Below, piece by piece: positions 45,208-54,770 of a DNA stretch of 64,000 bases (positions within the stretch are counted from its first letter, which is position 1; the number at the start of each line of letters is the position of its first letter). The notes under the pieces are model-generated. The model made no database searches. It was given only the letters and a program-made list of their open reading frames with translations, and was not told the DNA's origin. The stretch is from Amycolatopsis viridis (GTDB lineage Bacteria; Actinomycetota; Actinomycetes; Mycobacteriales; Pseudonocardiaceae), in contig NZ_JAANOU010000001.1 of NCBI RefSeq assembly GCF_011758765.1, positions 4,774,001 through 4,838,000 of the forward strand. The letters run 5' to 3'. The position numbers and the translations under genes were made by a program.

Positions 45208-46458
45208 CTAGTACGGGTTGGTGACGACGAGGTCCTGGGCGGGGAACAGGGTCAGGACCTGCGGGCCGTCCTCGGTGATGACGATCTCCTCCTCGATCCG
45301 GGCGGCGGAGAAGCCGTCGGCGGCCGGGCAGTAGGTCTCGAGCGCGAAGACCATGCCGACCTGGAGCTCCACCGGCTCCTTCATCGAGTTGAGGCGGGAG
45401 ATGATGGGCCGCTCGTGCAGGCCGAGGCCGAGGCCGTGGGCGAACTGCAGGCCGAACGCCTCCATTTCGCTGCCGAAACCGAACTCCTCGGCGGCGGGCA
45501 GCAGGGCCGCGACCTCGTCGGTACCCACACCGGCCCGGATGCCCGCGATGCCCCGGTCCATCCACTCCCGGGCCTTCTTGTACGCGTCGCGCTGCGCGGG
45601 GGTCGAGCTGCCGACCGCGAAGGTGCGGTAGTAGCAGGTCCGGTAGCCGTTGTAGGAGTGGATGATGTCGAAGAACGCCTGGTCGCCGGGCCGGATGAGC
45701 CGGTCGGTGAAGTTGTGCGGGTGCGGGTTGCACCGCTCACCGGAGATCGCGTTGACGGCCTCGACCTGATCGGATCCCATCTCGTAGAGCCGCTTGTTCG
45801 CGTGGGCGACGATCTGGTTCTCCCGCACGCCGGGCTTGAGCATCTCGACGATGTCCTGGTAGACACCGTCGACCATCGCGGCGGCCTGGTTGAGGAGCAT
45901 GATCTCGTCGGCCGACTTGATGCACCGGGCGTCCAGCATCAGCTGCTGGGCGTCGACCACGCGCAGGCCCTGCCGCTCCATCTCGAACAGGAACGGCGGC
46001 TCGACGATGTCCACACCCACCGGCATGTCCGCGACCCCGGCCTCGACCAGCATGGACTTGATCTCGGCGACCGCCTCGGCCATCAGGCCGACCGAGGGTG
46101 CGACGGCGCCCCGGAAGCCGAGGAACCCGGCGCGGTAGTTCTCCTCGGGAACCCACCGGGAGTACTTCTTGTGGTGCTTGACCGCCGACCCGAAATCCCA
46201 CAGGACCGGGTCCTTGTCGCGGGCCAGCAACGCGTACCGGATCATCTTGTCGCCCAGGGCGCCACCGATCCAGGTCTGGGTGGTGTACCGGATGTTGTAG
46301 AAGTCGAAGAGCAGGAACGCACCGCATTCGCTGCTCTCCAGCGCGGCTTTCGCGCGGTCCAGGCGGTAGCGGCGGAGCCGGTCGAAGTCGACGCGCTCCT
46401 CGTAGTCGACGCCCATGTGCCCGGGCGCCGGCAGGGGCTGGGGTGCTTGCGTGGTCAC
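45208..46458 (-). CDS. M24-family (creatinase/Xaa-Pro peptidase fold) protein with altered metal site
   Basis: 416 residues: a creatinase-N-like domain (about 1-175), then a pita-bread fold. Metal ligands by comparison with methionine aminopeptidase: Asp264 (AFFDIIHSYNGY) present; the second Asp replaced by Cys275 (YRTCYYRTF); His341 and His348 (AHGLGLGLHERP) present; Glu374 (FALETYC) and Glu389 (RIEEEIVIT) present. Creatinase and some lyases in this fold have modified or no metal. A C-N or C-O cleaving role on a small molecule is more likely here than peptide hydrolysis. Between two dehydrogenase genes. Confidence 0.87.
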   Translation of the reverse strand: MTTQAPQPLPAPGHMGVDYEERVDFDRLRRYRLDRAKAALESSECGAFLLFDFYNIRYTTQTWIGGALGDKMIRYALLARDKDPVLWDFGSAVKHHKKYSRWVPEENYRAGFLGFRGAVAPSVGLMAEAVAEIKSMLVEAGVADMPVGVDIVEPPFLFEMERQGLRVVDAQQLMLDARCIKSADEIMLLNQAAAMVDGVYQDIVEMLKPGVRENQIVAHANKRLYEMGSDQVEAVNAISGERCNPHPHNFTDRLIRPGDQAFFDIIHSYNGYRTCYYRTFAVGSSTPAQRDAYKKAREWMDRGIAGIRAGVGTDEVAALLPAAEEFGFGSEMEAFGLQFAHGLGLGLHERPIISRLNSMKEPVELQVGMVFALETYCPAADGFSAARIEEEIVITEDGPQVLTLFPAQDLVVTNPY

Positions 46459-46468
46459 TGGAGATCCT

Positions 46469-47440
46469 TCAGAGGGCGGGGTTGTGGATGTGGACCTTGA
46501 TGTTGTTGCGGTCCTTGGCGGCCTCGAGCGCGGCCAGCGAGTCGGTGAGCGCGAACCGCTTCGACACCAGCGCGGAGAGGTCCACGGGAAGGCGCTCGAC
46601 GAAGCGGATGGTGGCGTCCCAGGAGGTGCCGAAGGAACCCATGCAGCCGCGGATGCGCAGTTCCTTTCCCATGATCAGCCCGAGCTCGGCCTGCGCGATC
46701 CCGCCCACGTTGATGCCGACGTAGTTGAGCTGCGCGTGGTAGGCGGCCATGGTCAGCGCGCTCGCCTGCGCCGCCGTGTTGCCGGAACACTCCACGACAC
46801 CGGTGGCGCCCCGGCCGCCGGTCAGCTCGAGCACCTGCTCGGTGGCGTCGCCGGCCAGCGGGTCGACGACGTCCTCGGCACCCAGCTTCCCGGCCAGCTC
46901 GCGCCGCCCGGCGTCGGGTTCGACGACGATGGTCCGGGCGCCCTTCGCGGACGCCGACGCCGTGGCCAGCAGGCCGATCGGGCCGGCACCCAGGATCGCC
47001 ACGACGTCGCCGCCGTCGAACTCCCGGGTGGCGCCGTAGGCGACGATGAACGGCTCGATCAGCGCGGCGACCGTGTCGTCGATCGTGTCCGGGATGCGGT
47101 GCAGCCAGGCGGCCGGCACGGTGAAGTACTCCGCGAGCGCGCCGTCGTGCGTGAACCCGAAGTGCTCGTCGGCCGCCACCGAGCACTCGCCGACGACCCG
47201 GTCACCGACCGCGAAGGTGGTCACGGCCGAGCCGATCTCGGCCACGCGCCCGTGCCATTCGTGGCCAGGGACGAGCGGGAACTCCAGCGGCAGCACGTAG
47301 TTGCCCGCGAGCAGGTCGAAGTCGGAGTGGCAGATGCCGACGGTGACCATCTGCACCAGCACCTCCGACGGGCCCGGTGCCGGTCGGTCGCGGTCGAGGA
47401 CCTCGGCGACGCCGGGGGCGGTGTAGACGAGCGACTTCAT
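46469..47440 (-). CDS. Zinc-type medium-chain alcohol dehydrogenase (short form)
   Basis: 323 residues. Catalytic-zinc residues GICHSDFD (Cys) and VPGHEWHG (His-Glu), GDRVVGE, and the Rossmann motif GAGPIGLLA. The four-Cys structural zinc lobe is missing: after VVGE comes only CSVAADEHFGFTHDGALAEY. The protein is therefore short for the family. Oxidises an alcohol or polyol with NAD(P)+. 10 bases separate it from the M24 gene and 19 from the hydroxyisobutyrate dehydrogenase-like gene. Confidence 0.9.
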   Translation of the reverse strand: MKSLVYTAPGVAEVLDRDRPAPGPSEVLVQMVTVGICHSDFDLLAGNYVLPLEFPLVPGHEWHGRVAEIGSAVTTFAVGDRVVGECSVAADEHFGFTHDGALAEYFTVPAAWLHRIPDTIDDTVAALIEPFIVAYGATREFDGGDVVAILGAGPIGLLATASASAKGARTIVVEPDAGRRELAGKLGAEDVVDPLAGDATEQVLELTGGRGATGVVECSGNTAAQASALTMAAYHAQLNYVGINVGGIAQAELGLIMGKELRIRGCMGSFGTSWDATIRFVERLPVDLSALVSKRFALTDSLAALEAAKDRNNIKVHIHNPAL

Positions 47441-47459
47441 CGGTTTCCCTTTCCCTGCA

Positions 47460-48347
47460 TCAGGCGGTGTGCGGGGGTGTGCCGCGGAAGTACTCCGCCA
47501 GGCCGGACTCGTCCAGGTCGGCGTAGCCGGCGTCCACGGCCTCCTGCAGCAGCCGCCGGTTGGTCTCGGCCTGCGGCATCGGCGCACCGGCGTGATCCGC
47601 GACCTCGAGCGCCAGCCGGAGGTCCTTCTCGGCCAGGGCCAGCCGGAACGCGACCGGTGTCTCGTCCGGGCGTTCGTAGGCGGCTTGCCGGTACTGCACG
47701 AACGGGGCCGCGATGGCGCTGTTGAGGAAGACCTGGTACGCCTGGGTTCGCGGGATGCCGGACTTCTCGGCGAGGACGAGCGCCTCCGAGACCGCACCGT
47801 TGAGGCTGTGCACGATGGAGTTGACCGCGAGCTTCATGACGGCGCCCCGGCTGCTCTCCCCCAGGTAGACGACCAGCCGGCCCATGCCGGTCAGGATCGG
47901 GCGCGCCCGGTCGACGACGTTCTCGTCGCCTGCGGCCATGATCGTGAGCGAGGCCGCGGTCGCCGCGGCGGTGCTGCCGGAGACGGGAGCATCCACGAAG
48001 TGGGCGCCGGCTCCGGCCACCTCGTCGCGCAGCGCGAGCACCGTGCGGGGCGAGACGGTGCTCATGTCGATCGCGACGGCGCCGGGCCGGATGCCCGCGA
48101 GGATGCCGTCCGGGCCGCGGTGCGCGTCGAGAAGGGCGGCGTCGTCGGCGAGCATGGTGATCACGAAGTCGGCGCCGGCGGCCGCGGCGCGGGGCGTGTC
48201 CGCGGCGGTCGCGTTGTTCTCGCGGGCGAAGTCGGCGGCCTTGGCCGCGGTCCGGTTCCACACGCGCAACTGGTGACCGGCCTTCGCCAGGTTCGCTGCC
48301 ATCGGCAGCCCCATCCGGCCGAGGCCGAGGAACGCGACGGTGCTCAT
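47460..48347 (-). CDS. 3-hydroxyisobutyrate dehydrogenase-family NAD(P)-dependent oxidoreductase
   Basis: 295 residues of the beta-hydroxyacid dehydrogenase family. The nucleotide loop is FLGLGRMGLPMAANL, with Asn-Arg after strand 2 (VWNRT) suggesting NADP. Substrate motif FVDAPVSGSTAAA, and catalytic Lys in GAVMKLAVNSIV. Relatives are tartronate-semialdehyde reductase, 3-hydroxyisobutyrate and gamma-hydroxybutyrate dehydrogenases. In this sugar cluster, handling a C3-C4 hydroxyacid is plausible. ATG at 48347 overlaps the preceding ADH stop (ATGA). Confidence 0.92.
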   Translation of the reverse strand: MSTVAFLGLGRMGLPMAANLAKAGHQLRVWNRTAAKAADFARENNATAADTPRAAAAGADFVITMLADDAALLDAHRGPDGILAGIRPGAVAIDMSTVSPRTVLALRDEVAGAGAHFVDAPVSGSTAAATAASLTIMAAGDENVVDRARPILTGMGRLVVYLGESSRGAVMKLAVNSIVHSLNGAVSEALVLAEKSGIPRTQAYQVFLNSAIAAPFVQYRQAAYERPDETPVAFRLALAEKDLRLALEVADHAGAPMPQAETNRRLLQEAVDAGYADLDESGLAEYFRGTPPHTA

Positions 48348-49441
48348 GCTCCGGCCACCATCCGGGTCTCGCGGGTCATCGTGGCCTGCGGGTCGATGAG
48401 GGTCTTGATGCGGGTGCTGCGGCGCTCCACCAGCGGTTGCAGGCCTTCCGTGACGAGCTGGTCGAGCGAGAGGGCGATCGGGGCGAGGTCGGTCCACGGG
48501 TCGGGCCGGGACGCCAGCAGCTCCAGCGCGGTGGGCATGTCGGTGGCGAAGACGTGCGCGTTGGTGCCGATGAGCTCGTGCTCGATCAGGCTCAGCGTCC
48601 GGACGTCCCACTCGACCGGCCGGCCCTGCAGGCCCACCAGGACGAGACGGCCGCCGCGGGGCAGGATCGACAGCGCGGTCCGCAGCCCGGCCGGGGTCCC
48701 GGACACCTCGTAGACCACCGTCGGGTCGAGGCCGAGGTCACCGACGGCGGCACGCGCCTCGTCCGGATCCCCGGTGCGCAGGACGTGCGGGGCGCCGAGC
48801 GCGTCGGCGATCTTGAGCCGCTGCTCGTCGATGTCGATCACCAGGAGGTGGTCGGTGACCGACTTCGCCGCGAAGGTCAGGAAAGCGCCGATGCCGCCGG
48901 CGCCGACGATCACGGCGTGGTCCGCGGCGGTGAGCCGACCCCGGCGCATCGCGTGCACGGCGATCGACATGGGCTGGGCCAGTGCGGCGGCGTCCGGGGT
49001 GAGGCCGTAGGGAGCGACCTGCAGGCAGTTCGCCGCCGGGGTGGCCACGTATTCGGCCAGTGCGCCGTGGCGCTGCAGGCCGACGGTCGTGTACCGCTCG
49101 CAGAGGTTGGTGCGTACGCGGCGGCATTGGACGCACTCGCCACAGGCGATGCCGGCGCCGGAGACGACGAGGTCACCGACCGCGAAGCCGGTGACGTCCG
49201 GGCCCACCTCGCGGACCACGCCGGAGAACTCGTGGCCGGGGATCATCGGGCCGACGTGGCCGGAGACCGGGTGCTGGTCGTGGACGGGGAACATGTGCGG
49301 CCCGCTGTGGTATTCGTGCGCGTCGGTTCCGCAGATGCCGACCGCCCGCACCTCCAGCACCAGGTCGTGCGGTCCGCAGGTCGGTTCGGGGACGTCCTCG
49401 ATGCGGATGTCGTCCCGGTCGTGGAAGACGGCGGCTCTCAT
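48344..49441 (-). CDS. Zinc-dependent polyol/butanediol-type alcohol dehydrogenase
   Basis: 365 residues. Catalytic zinc GICGTDAHEYH and IPGHEFSGVV, structural zinc GIACGECVQCRRVRTNLC (four Cys), and Rossmann loop GAGGIGAFLT. The insertion HMFPVHDQHPVSGHVGP before the PGHE motif is typical of (R,R)-butanediol / sorbitol dehydrogenase relatives. ATG at 49441 is preferred over 49459, because the upstream bases belong to the LacI operator. First gene of the 49.4-41.9 kb block. Confidence 0.92.
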   Translation of the reverse strand: MRAAVFHDRDDIRIEDVPEPTCGPHDLVLEVRAVGICGTDAHEYHSGPHMFPVHDQHPVSGHVGPMIPGHEFSGVVREVGPDVTGFAVGDLVVSGAGIACGECVQCRRVRTNLCERYTTVGLQRHGALAEYVATPAANCLQVAPYGLTPDAAALAQPMSIAVHAMRRGRLTAADHAVIVGAGGIGAFLTFAAKSVTDHLLVIDIDEQRLKIADALGAPHVLRTGDPDEARAAVGDLGLDPTVVYEVSGTPAGLRTALSILPRGGRLVLVGLQGRPVEWDVRTLSLIEHELIGTNAHVFATDMPTALELLASRPDPWTDLAPIALSLDQLVTEGLQPLVERRSTRIKTLIDPQATMTRETRMVAGA

Positions 49442-49454
49442 GTCGATGTACTCC

Positions 49455-49468
49455 TGCAATCGTTTGCA
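49455..49468. promoter_or_regulatory. LacI-type operator O3
   Basis: TGCAATCGTTTGCA, perfect TGCAA/TTGCA arms, 13 bases upstream of the alcohol dehydrogenase ATG. Identical to the site at 55997. It marks a separate promoter for the 49.4-41.9 kb gene block. Confidence 0.82.
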
Positions 49469-49546
49469 CGCACGGGCCGGGTCAAGGCGGCCGGGCGGTG
49501 GTGGCTGCGGTGGGTGGCGGGTGCCGCGGTCAGCGGCGAACGGTGG

Positions 49547-50284
49547 TCACTGGGCGACGAAACCTCCATCGACGTACATCTCGGCGCCGGTGACGAACCG
49601 GGACTCCTCGCTGGCGAGGTAGACCGCGGCGTGGGCGATGTCGTCGGGCTCGCCGGGAGCACCCATCGGAGTGGCGGCGACGAACGCCTCGGTCGCCCAG
49701 GCGGGCTGCTCGGCCACCATCGGCGTGGCGATGATGCCGGGGTGGATGGAGTTGACCCGGACACCGCGCGTGGCGAAGGTGACGGCGGCGTTCTTCGTCA
49801 GGGTGCGGACGCCGCCCTTGGCCGCCTGGTAGGCCGGCGCGACGTCGTGGCCGACCACGCCGGAGATGGACGAGATGTTGATGACCGAACCGGTCCCCGC
49901 CTCGAGCATCCGGGGGATGACGGTGCGCATGCCCAGGAAGCAGCTGGTGAGGTTGAGGTCGACGACGCGGCGGAACAGGTCCACCGAGGTCTTCTCCAGG
50001 GGATCGAAGCTGATCACCGCGCCGGCGTTGTTCACGAGGACGTCGATCGGCTGACGCTCCCACGCCTGCGCGACGGCGCCCTCCCAGGCGTCGGCGTCGG
50101 TGACGTCCATCCGGGTGAAGTGCACGCCGGTCCCGAGGGCTTCCGCGGCGCTCCGGCCCTCGGGTTCACGGATGTCGGCGATGGTGACGATCGCGCCTTC
50201 GGCGATGAACCGTTCGGCGATGGCCCGGCCGATGCCGCGTGCGCCGCCGGTGACCAGTGCGTGCTTTCGGGTGAGGCGGGACAT
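49547..50284 (-). CDS. SDR-family oxidoreductase
   Basis: 245 residues: TGGARGIGRAIAERF loop, DIRE acidic residue after the second strand (NAD preference), NNAGAV, NISSISGV, YQAAK, and VTGAEMYVDGGFVAQ end. Classical SDR of the 3-oxoacyl/sugar dehydrogenase type. It lies at the end of the importer block (55.9-49.5 kb). 105 bases with operator O3 separate it from the following gene block. Confidence 0.9.
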   Translation of the reverse strand: MSRLTRKHALVTGGARGIGRAIAERFIAEGAIVTIADIREPEGRSAAEALGTGVHFTRMDVTDADAWEGAVAQAWERQPIDVLVNNAGAVISFDPLEKTSVDLFRRVVDLNLTSCFLGMRTVIPRMLEAGTGSVINISSISGVVGHDVAPAYQAAKGGVRTLTKNAAVTFATRGVRVNSIHPGIIATPMVAEQPAWATEAFVAATPMGAPGEPDDIAHAAVYLASEESRFVTGAEMYVDGGFVAQ

Positions 50285-50356
50285 CGATTCCTCCGGTTCG
50301 GGGTCAGAGCGGGGCTGGCGGGGTGCTCGGGGTGAGGCGGGGACTGGCCAGGGCGG

Positions 50357-51154
50357 TCACGTGAAGTCGAGGCCACCGTTGACGTTGATGCACTGGCCGG
50401 TGACGTAGGAACCGGACTTCGAGGCCAGCCACATGATGGCGCCGGCCATGTCGGAGCCGTAGCCGTAGCGGCCGAGCGGGATCGTGTCGAGCTCGATCTG
50501 CTTCATCTCGTCGAAGGTGATGCCGCGTTCCTTCGCGTCGGACTCGACGAACGCCCAGTGCATCTCCGTGGCCGCGAGGCCGGGGCACAGCGCGTTCACG
50601 TTGATGCCGTGCTTGGCCAGTTCGAGGGAGAGCGACATGGTGAGGGTGTGCACCGCGTTCTTGCTGGCGCCGTACGCGGCGGAGCCCGGGTGGCCGACCT
50701 TGCCGAAGAAGGACCCGGTGTTGACGATGCTGCCGCCCTGCCCCTGCGCGATCATCTGCCGTCCGGCGTGCTTGCAGCCGTGGAAGATGCCCTTGTAGTT
50801 GACGGCGAGCAGCTTGTCGACGTCACTCATCGCGGTGTCCACGACGTCGGCCGGGGTGACGTGGATGCCGGCGTTGTTGGCCATGATGTCGAGCCGGCCG
50901 AACTCGGCGACGGCGGCGGCGACGACGGCCTCGACCTGTTCCTCGACCGAGACGTCGACGACACGGGACGCGACCTTGACGTCCGGGTGTTCCTCGGCGA
51001 TGCGCTCGGCGGTGGCGTGCACCTCCTCCCGCACGTCGGCGAGGAGGACGTTCACCCCCTCCGCCGCGAGGGTCTCGGCGATACCCTCTCCGATCCCCCG
51101 CGATGACCCGGTGACGATCGCGTTCTTGCCTGCGACGCTTCGGAAATCGCTCAC
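50357..51154 (-). CDS. SDR-family oxidoreductase
   Basis: 265 residues: TGSSRGIGEGIAETLAAEG loop, DVRE, NNAGIHV, NTGSFFG, YGASK, VNALCPGLAATEMHWA, and YVTGQCINVNGGLDF end. Classical SDR. The 48-residue segment before the final strand (ESDAKERGITFDEMKQIELDTIP) is a substrate-loop region like that of sorbitol/L-fuconate-type dehydrogenases. Follows the permease gene by 45 bases, so it belongs to the importer operon. Confidence 0.9.
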   Translation of the reverse strand: MSDFRSVAGKNAIVTGSSRGIGEGIAETLAAEGVNVLLADVREEVHATAERIAEEHPDVKVASRVVDVSVEEQVEAVVAAAVAEFGRLDIMANNAGIHVTPADVVDTAMSDVDKLLAVNYKGIFHGCKHAGRQMIAQGQGGSIVNTGSFFGKVGHPGSAAYGASKNAVHTLTMSLSLELAKHGINVNALCPGLAATEMHWAFVESDAKERGITFDEMKQIELDTIPLGRYGYGSDMAGAIMWLASKSGSYVTGQCINVNGGLDFT

Positions 51155-51199
51155 TGTCGTTGTCCTCGCACTTTCGTTGTCATGGGTTGAGCGGACGGA

Positions 51200-52198
51200 T
51201 CAACTGGCTCGGGTCAGCGGGGAAGCGCCGGTGCGCCTGAACGTTCGCGCGAACCAGCGCTTGGTGGCGTCGGAGTCCTTGATCAGCTCCACCGCGAGGA
51301 CGACCAGGACGAGCACGCCGATCGCGAAGTTCGCGACGTACACGGCGCTGCCTTCGATGCTCAGCCCGCTGACGATGAAGCGCAGGGTGAGCGTGCCGGC
51401 CGCGATGCCGACGACGGTGCCGCGGCCACCGCGGAGGCTGACGCCGCCGATGAGCGCGGCGGTCACCCCGGGGAGCAGCAGATCGGCGAACTCGGTCGGT
51501 GAGGCCGAGCCGGACTTGAGGCTGAGCATGGCGCCGACGAGCGCGCCCATCGCCCCGGACATGCCGAACGCGATCACGAGGGGGCGCCACAACGGGATTC
51601 CGGCCGCGAGCGCCTCGACCCGCCCGCCACCGACGGCACCGATCTCCTTGCCCCACCTCGTGTAGGAGAGGAAGAGGCCGGTCAAGACCAGCACGACGAT
51701 CGTGAGGATGCTGAACGGGGAGAAGATGTACAGCTGCTTCGACACCAGGTCGGCGATGTCCAGGTCGGGCACGATGATCGTCTTCGAGTCGGACAGCAGG
51801 TAGGCCACGCCGCGGAACGCGACGAGGGTGCCGATGGTGAAGACCAACGAGTTGATCTTCAGCCAGAAGATGGCGATGCCTTGCGCCACGCCGAGGACGA
51901 GGCCCACGGCCAGGGCGGACAGGACGGCGATGACGATGCCGTGCTCGGCCTGCTTGACGGCGATGACGCCGCCGAGTGCGGCGACCGACGCGATCGACAG
52001 GTCCAGCTCGCCCGCCATGATCGTCAGGCCGACGCCGAGCGCGATGAGACCGAGGAAGGCGAAACCCTCCATGACGGTGTACATGTTGCCGGTCGAGGTG
52101 AACACCGGGAGCGTGATCGCGAAGTAGGCGAACAGGACGACTGCGATGCCGAGACGGACGACGAGGTCGCTGTCGATCTTCTTGGGGAGGAAGTTCAT
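51200..52198 (-). CDS. CUT2 sugar ABC importer permease 2 (Rbs type)
   Basis: 332 residues with eight to ten helices and the CUT2 permease motif MAGELDLSIASVAALGGVIA (about 75-95). The cytoplasmic coupling motif is GGGRVEALAAGIPLW and the late motif is GGVSLRGGRGTVVG. It forms a heterodimer with the permease encoded just upstream (ATGA overlap at 52195-52198). Substrate unknown. Confidence 0.92.
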   Translation of the reverse strand: MNFLPKKIDSDLVVRLGIAVVLFAYFAITLPVFTSTGNMYTVMEGFAFLGLIALGVGLTIMAGELDLSIASVAALGGVIAVKQAEHGIVIAVLSALAVGLVLGVAQGIAIFWLKINSLVFTIGTLVAFRGVAYLLSDSKTIIVPDLDIADLVSKQLYIFSPFSILTIVVLVLTGLFLSYTRWGKEIGAVGGGRVEALAAGIPLWRPLVIAFGMSGAMGALVGAMLSLKSGSASPTEFADLLLPGVTAALIGGVSLRGGRGTVVGIAAGTLTLRFIVSGLSIEGSAVYVANFAIGVLVLVVLAVELIKDSDATKRWFARTFRRTGASPLTRAS

Positions 52199-53253
52199 GC
52201 CGATCGCCTCCGTGCGAGTGCGTAGGTGCTGACGGCGATGGCGACGGCGACGCCTTCGACGGTGATGCGCACGCCGAAGCTGTAACCGCGCAGCGCGAGC
52301 AGGTTGGACACCATGGCGATGAAGATCGCGCCCAGGCAGGTCTGCCACATCGAACCGCGACCGCCTTGCACCAGCGTCCCGCCCACCAGCACCGCCGCGA
52401 TCACCTCGGTGTTGAAGTCGGGGAACTGGTTGACGATCCCGCGGCTGGTCTGCGCGGCCGCGAACACGCCCGCGAGCCCGGCGGCGACGCCGGAGATCGT
52501 GAACGCGGTCAGTGACGCGAGCTTGACGTTGAGGCCGCTGGCCTTCGCGGCGTGCCGGTTCGCGCCGACGAGGGTCATTTGACGGCCGGTACGGGTCCGG
52601 ATCAGCACGACCGAGAACACGACGGTGAGGAGGACCAACGCCCAGGTCTGGACGGGGACGCCGAGCGGCCGTCCGGTACCGATGAACAGGGCCGTGTTGT
52701 CCTGGATGTTGACCTGCTTCTGGTCGGTCATCACCGACGCCAGACCGAACAGCGCGGCGCCGGCGCCGAGGGTGGTGATGATCGGGTTGGCTCCCGCGGC
52801 CACCACCAGTCCCTGTGCGATGCCGACGACGGCAGCCAGGAGCAGGGCGCACACCACGCTGAGGAGCCAGCCCATGCCCGTGTTCATCAGCATCGCGAAG
52901 CTGACCGCGGTGAACGCGGCGGTCTGCTCGACCGACATCGAGAAGTAGTTACCGGACATCGTGATGAAGGTCATGCCGAGGGCGGCGATGCCGACGACCG
53001 ATGCCGCCCGCACGATGTTCAGGATGTTCTCGGTGGTGAGGAAGGCGGGAGTCGCCAGAGCACCGGCCACGAGGACGGCGACCGCGATGACGACGATGAC
53101 CACGACCGGCAGGTTGCGCTTGTTCGGCACCCAGCGCGGCGCCTTGGTGCCACCGGTTCCGGCGGCGCGGGCGGACCGCACCCCTGCCGGGCCCGGAGTC
53201 GCCGGCGCCGGCTCGGTGTCCGGCTCGGCCAGATTGCCGTGTGGAACGGTCAT
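52195..53253 (-). CDS. CUT2 sugar ABC importer permease 1 (Rbs type)
   Basis: 352 residues. A hydrophilic Pro/Ala/Gly-rich N-terminus of about 45 residues, then helices with MSGNYFSMSVEQTAAFTAVS in place of the usual GGIDLSVG, GANRHAAKASGLN as coupling motif, and GGTLVQGGRGSMWQ. The altered signature suggests specialisation within the permease pair. Coupled to both neighbours by 4-base overlaps. Confidence 0.9.
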   Translation of the reverse strand: MTVPHGNLAEPDTEPAPATPGPAGVRSARAAGTGGTKAPRWVPNKRNLPVVVIVVIAVAVLVAGALATPAFLTTENILNIVRAASVVGIAALGMTFITMSGNYFSMSVEQTAAFTAVSFAMLMNTGMGWLLSVVCALLLAAVVGIAQGLVVAAGANPIITTLGAGAALFGLASVMTDQKQVNIQDNTALFIGTGRPLGVPVQTWALVLLTVVFSVVLIRTRTGRQMTLVGANRHAAKASGLNVKLASLTAFTISGVAAGLAGVFAAAQTSRGIVNQFPDFNTEVIAAVLVGGTLVQGGRGSMWQTCLGAIFIAMVSNLLALRGYSFGVRITVEGVAVAIAVSTYALARRRSA

Positions 53254-54770
53254 GACGCGACCTCCTCGCGCGCACCCGCGGGGTGCGTGATGTCTGCAGT
53301 GAGCTGGGCGTAGTCGACGTCCTCGGCATCGCGGAAGGCGACCAGGCGCCCGCGGTACAGCGAGCCGATCCGGTCGGCGAGGCCGAGCACCTCCTGCGCG
53401 TCGGAGGAGGCGAAGAGGATGGCCAGGCCCTCGTCGGCCAGCTTGCGCAGGTGCCGGTAGATCTCGGCACGGGCGCCGACGTCCACTCCCCGGGTCGGCT
53501 CGTCGATGAGCAGCACCCGCGGCTCGATACCGAGCCACTTGCCCAGGACGATCTTCTGCTGGTTGCCACCGCTGAGCGTCGAGGCGAGTGCCTTGAGCCG
53601 CTTGGTGTCGAAGCTGAACGCCTGGGCGATCTCGGTGCCCATCCGGCGCTCCCGAGCCCGGTTGAGCCATCCACCAGGCGTGACCCTGGCGAGCGAGGCC
53701 GAGGTGAGGTTCTCCGAGACGGGACGAATGCCGAACATGCCGTCGCGCTTGCGGTCACCGGAGCAGTAGGCGATGCCCTCGCGGATGGCGGTGTGCTGGT
53801 TGCCGGTCTTCACGCGCTTGCCGACCAGCGTCACGCTCCCGCTGTCGCTGTGCCGCGCGCCCGCGATCGCCTCGAGGAGCGGAGTGGCGCCGCTGCCCAC
53901 CTGACCGGCGAGACCGACGATCTCCCCCGCACGAACCTCGAGGCTGATCGGCTCGGCCAGCCCTGCCGCGGCGATCCGCGACACGGAGAGGACGGTCTCG
54001 CCGAACGTGCGCCCTGGAACTCGCTCCGGGAACATGTTCTCCAGGCGACGCCCCAGCATTTTCGTGATCAGGCCCTCGACGTTGAGCTCGGCCGTCTCGA
54101 GCGGTTCACTGCTCTCACCGTTGCGGAACACGGTGACCCGGTTCGCCAGCTCGAAGATCTCGCCGAGCCGGTGGGTCACGTAGATGACCGAGCGGCCTTC
54201 GGCGGCCACGCCCTTCACCACCGCCTTGACCCGCTCGATTTCGGTGTCGGACAACGCTGCCGTGGGCTCGTCGAGGATCAGGATGCGGGCGTCACGAGCG
54301 ATCATGCGGGCCACCTCGACCAGCTGCTGCTCGGCGACGGAGAGCGTGCCGGCCGGGGTCTGCGGGTCGACGTAGTCCAGGCCGACCGTCTTCAGGTGCT
54401 CCCTGGCACGGGCGGCGAGCCGTCGCCCGCTCCAGTTTTGCCCGCTGCTCGCGTTGCCGAGGAACACGTTCTCGGCGACGGTCATCGTGGGGACGACGCT
54501 GAGTTCCTGCTGGACGACCGCGACGCCGACCTCGGCGGAGCGGCGGGACGAGTGGATGTCGACCTGCTCGCCGTTGATGCGGATCTCGCCGCTGTCCGGG
54601 CGGTGGATGCCGGACAGCATCTTCACCAGGGTGCTCTTGCCGGCGCCGTTCTCGCCGGCCAGAGCCATGACCTCGCCGGCGCGGAGCTCGAAGTGCACGC
54701 CCTTCAGCGCGTGTACCGCGCCGAAACTCTTGGTGATGTCTGTCATCCGCAGATAGGGCTCTGTAGACAC
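53250..54770 (-). CDS. CUT2 sugar ABC importer ATP-binding protein (RbsA/XylG type)
   Basis: 506 residues, two ABC modules. First module: [23 protein letters not shown] and [11 protein letters not shown]. Second module: a degenerate P-loop GLAGQVGSGATPLLEA (no Lys), [14 protein letters not shown] and LLIDEPTRGVD. As in this family, the second site is probably weak or inactive. Powers the two permeases whose genes follow. The binding-protein gene lies 100 bases upstream. Confidence 0.93.
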   Translation of the reverse strand: MSTEPYLRMTDITKSFGAVHALKGVHFELRAGEVMALAGENGAGKSTLVKMLSGIHRPDSGEIRINGEQVDIHSSRRSAEVGVAVVQQELSVVPTMTVAENVFLGNASSGQNWSGRRLAARAREHLKTVGLDYVDPQTPAGTLSVAEQQLVEVARMIARDARILILDEPTAALSDTEIERVKAVVKGVAAEGRSVIYVTHRLGEIFELANRVTVFRNGESSEPLETAELNVEGLITKMLGRRLENMFPERVPGRTFGETVLSVSRIAAAGLAEPISLEVRAGEIVGLAGQVGSGATPLLEAIAGARHSDSGSVTLVGKRVKTGNQHTAIREGIAYCSGDRKRDGMFGIRPVSENLTSASLARVTPGGWLNRARERRMGTEIAQAFSFDTKRLKALASTLSGGNQQKIVLGKWLGIEPRVLLIDEPTRGVDVGARAEIYRHLRKLADEGLAILFASSDAQEVLGLADRIGSLYRGRLVAFRDAEDVDYAQLTADITHPAGAREEVAS

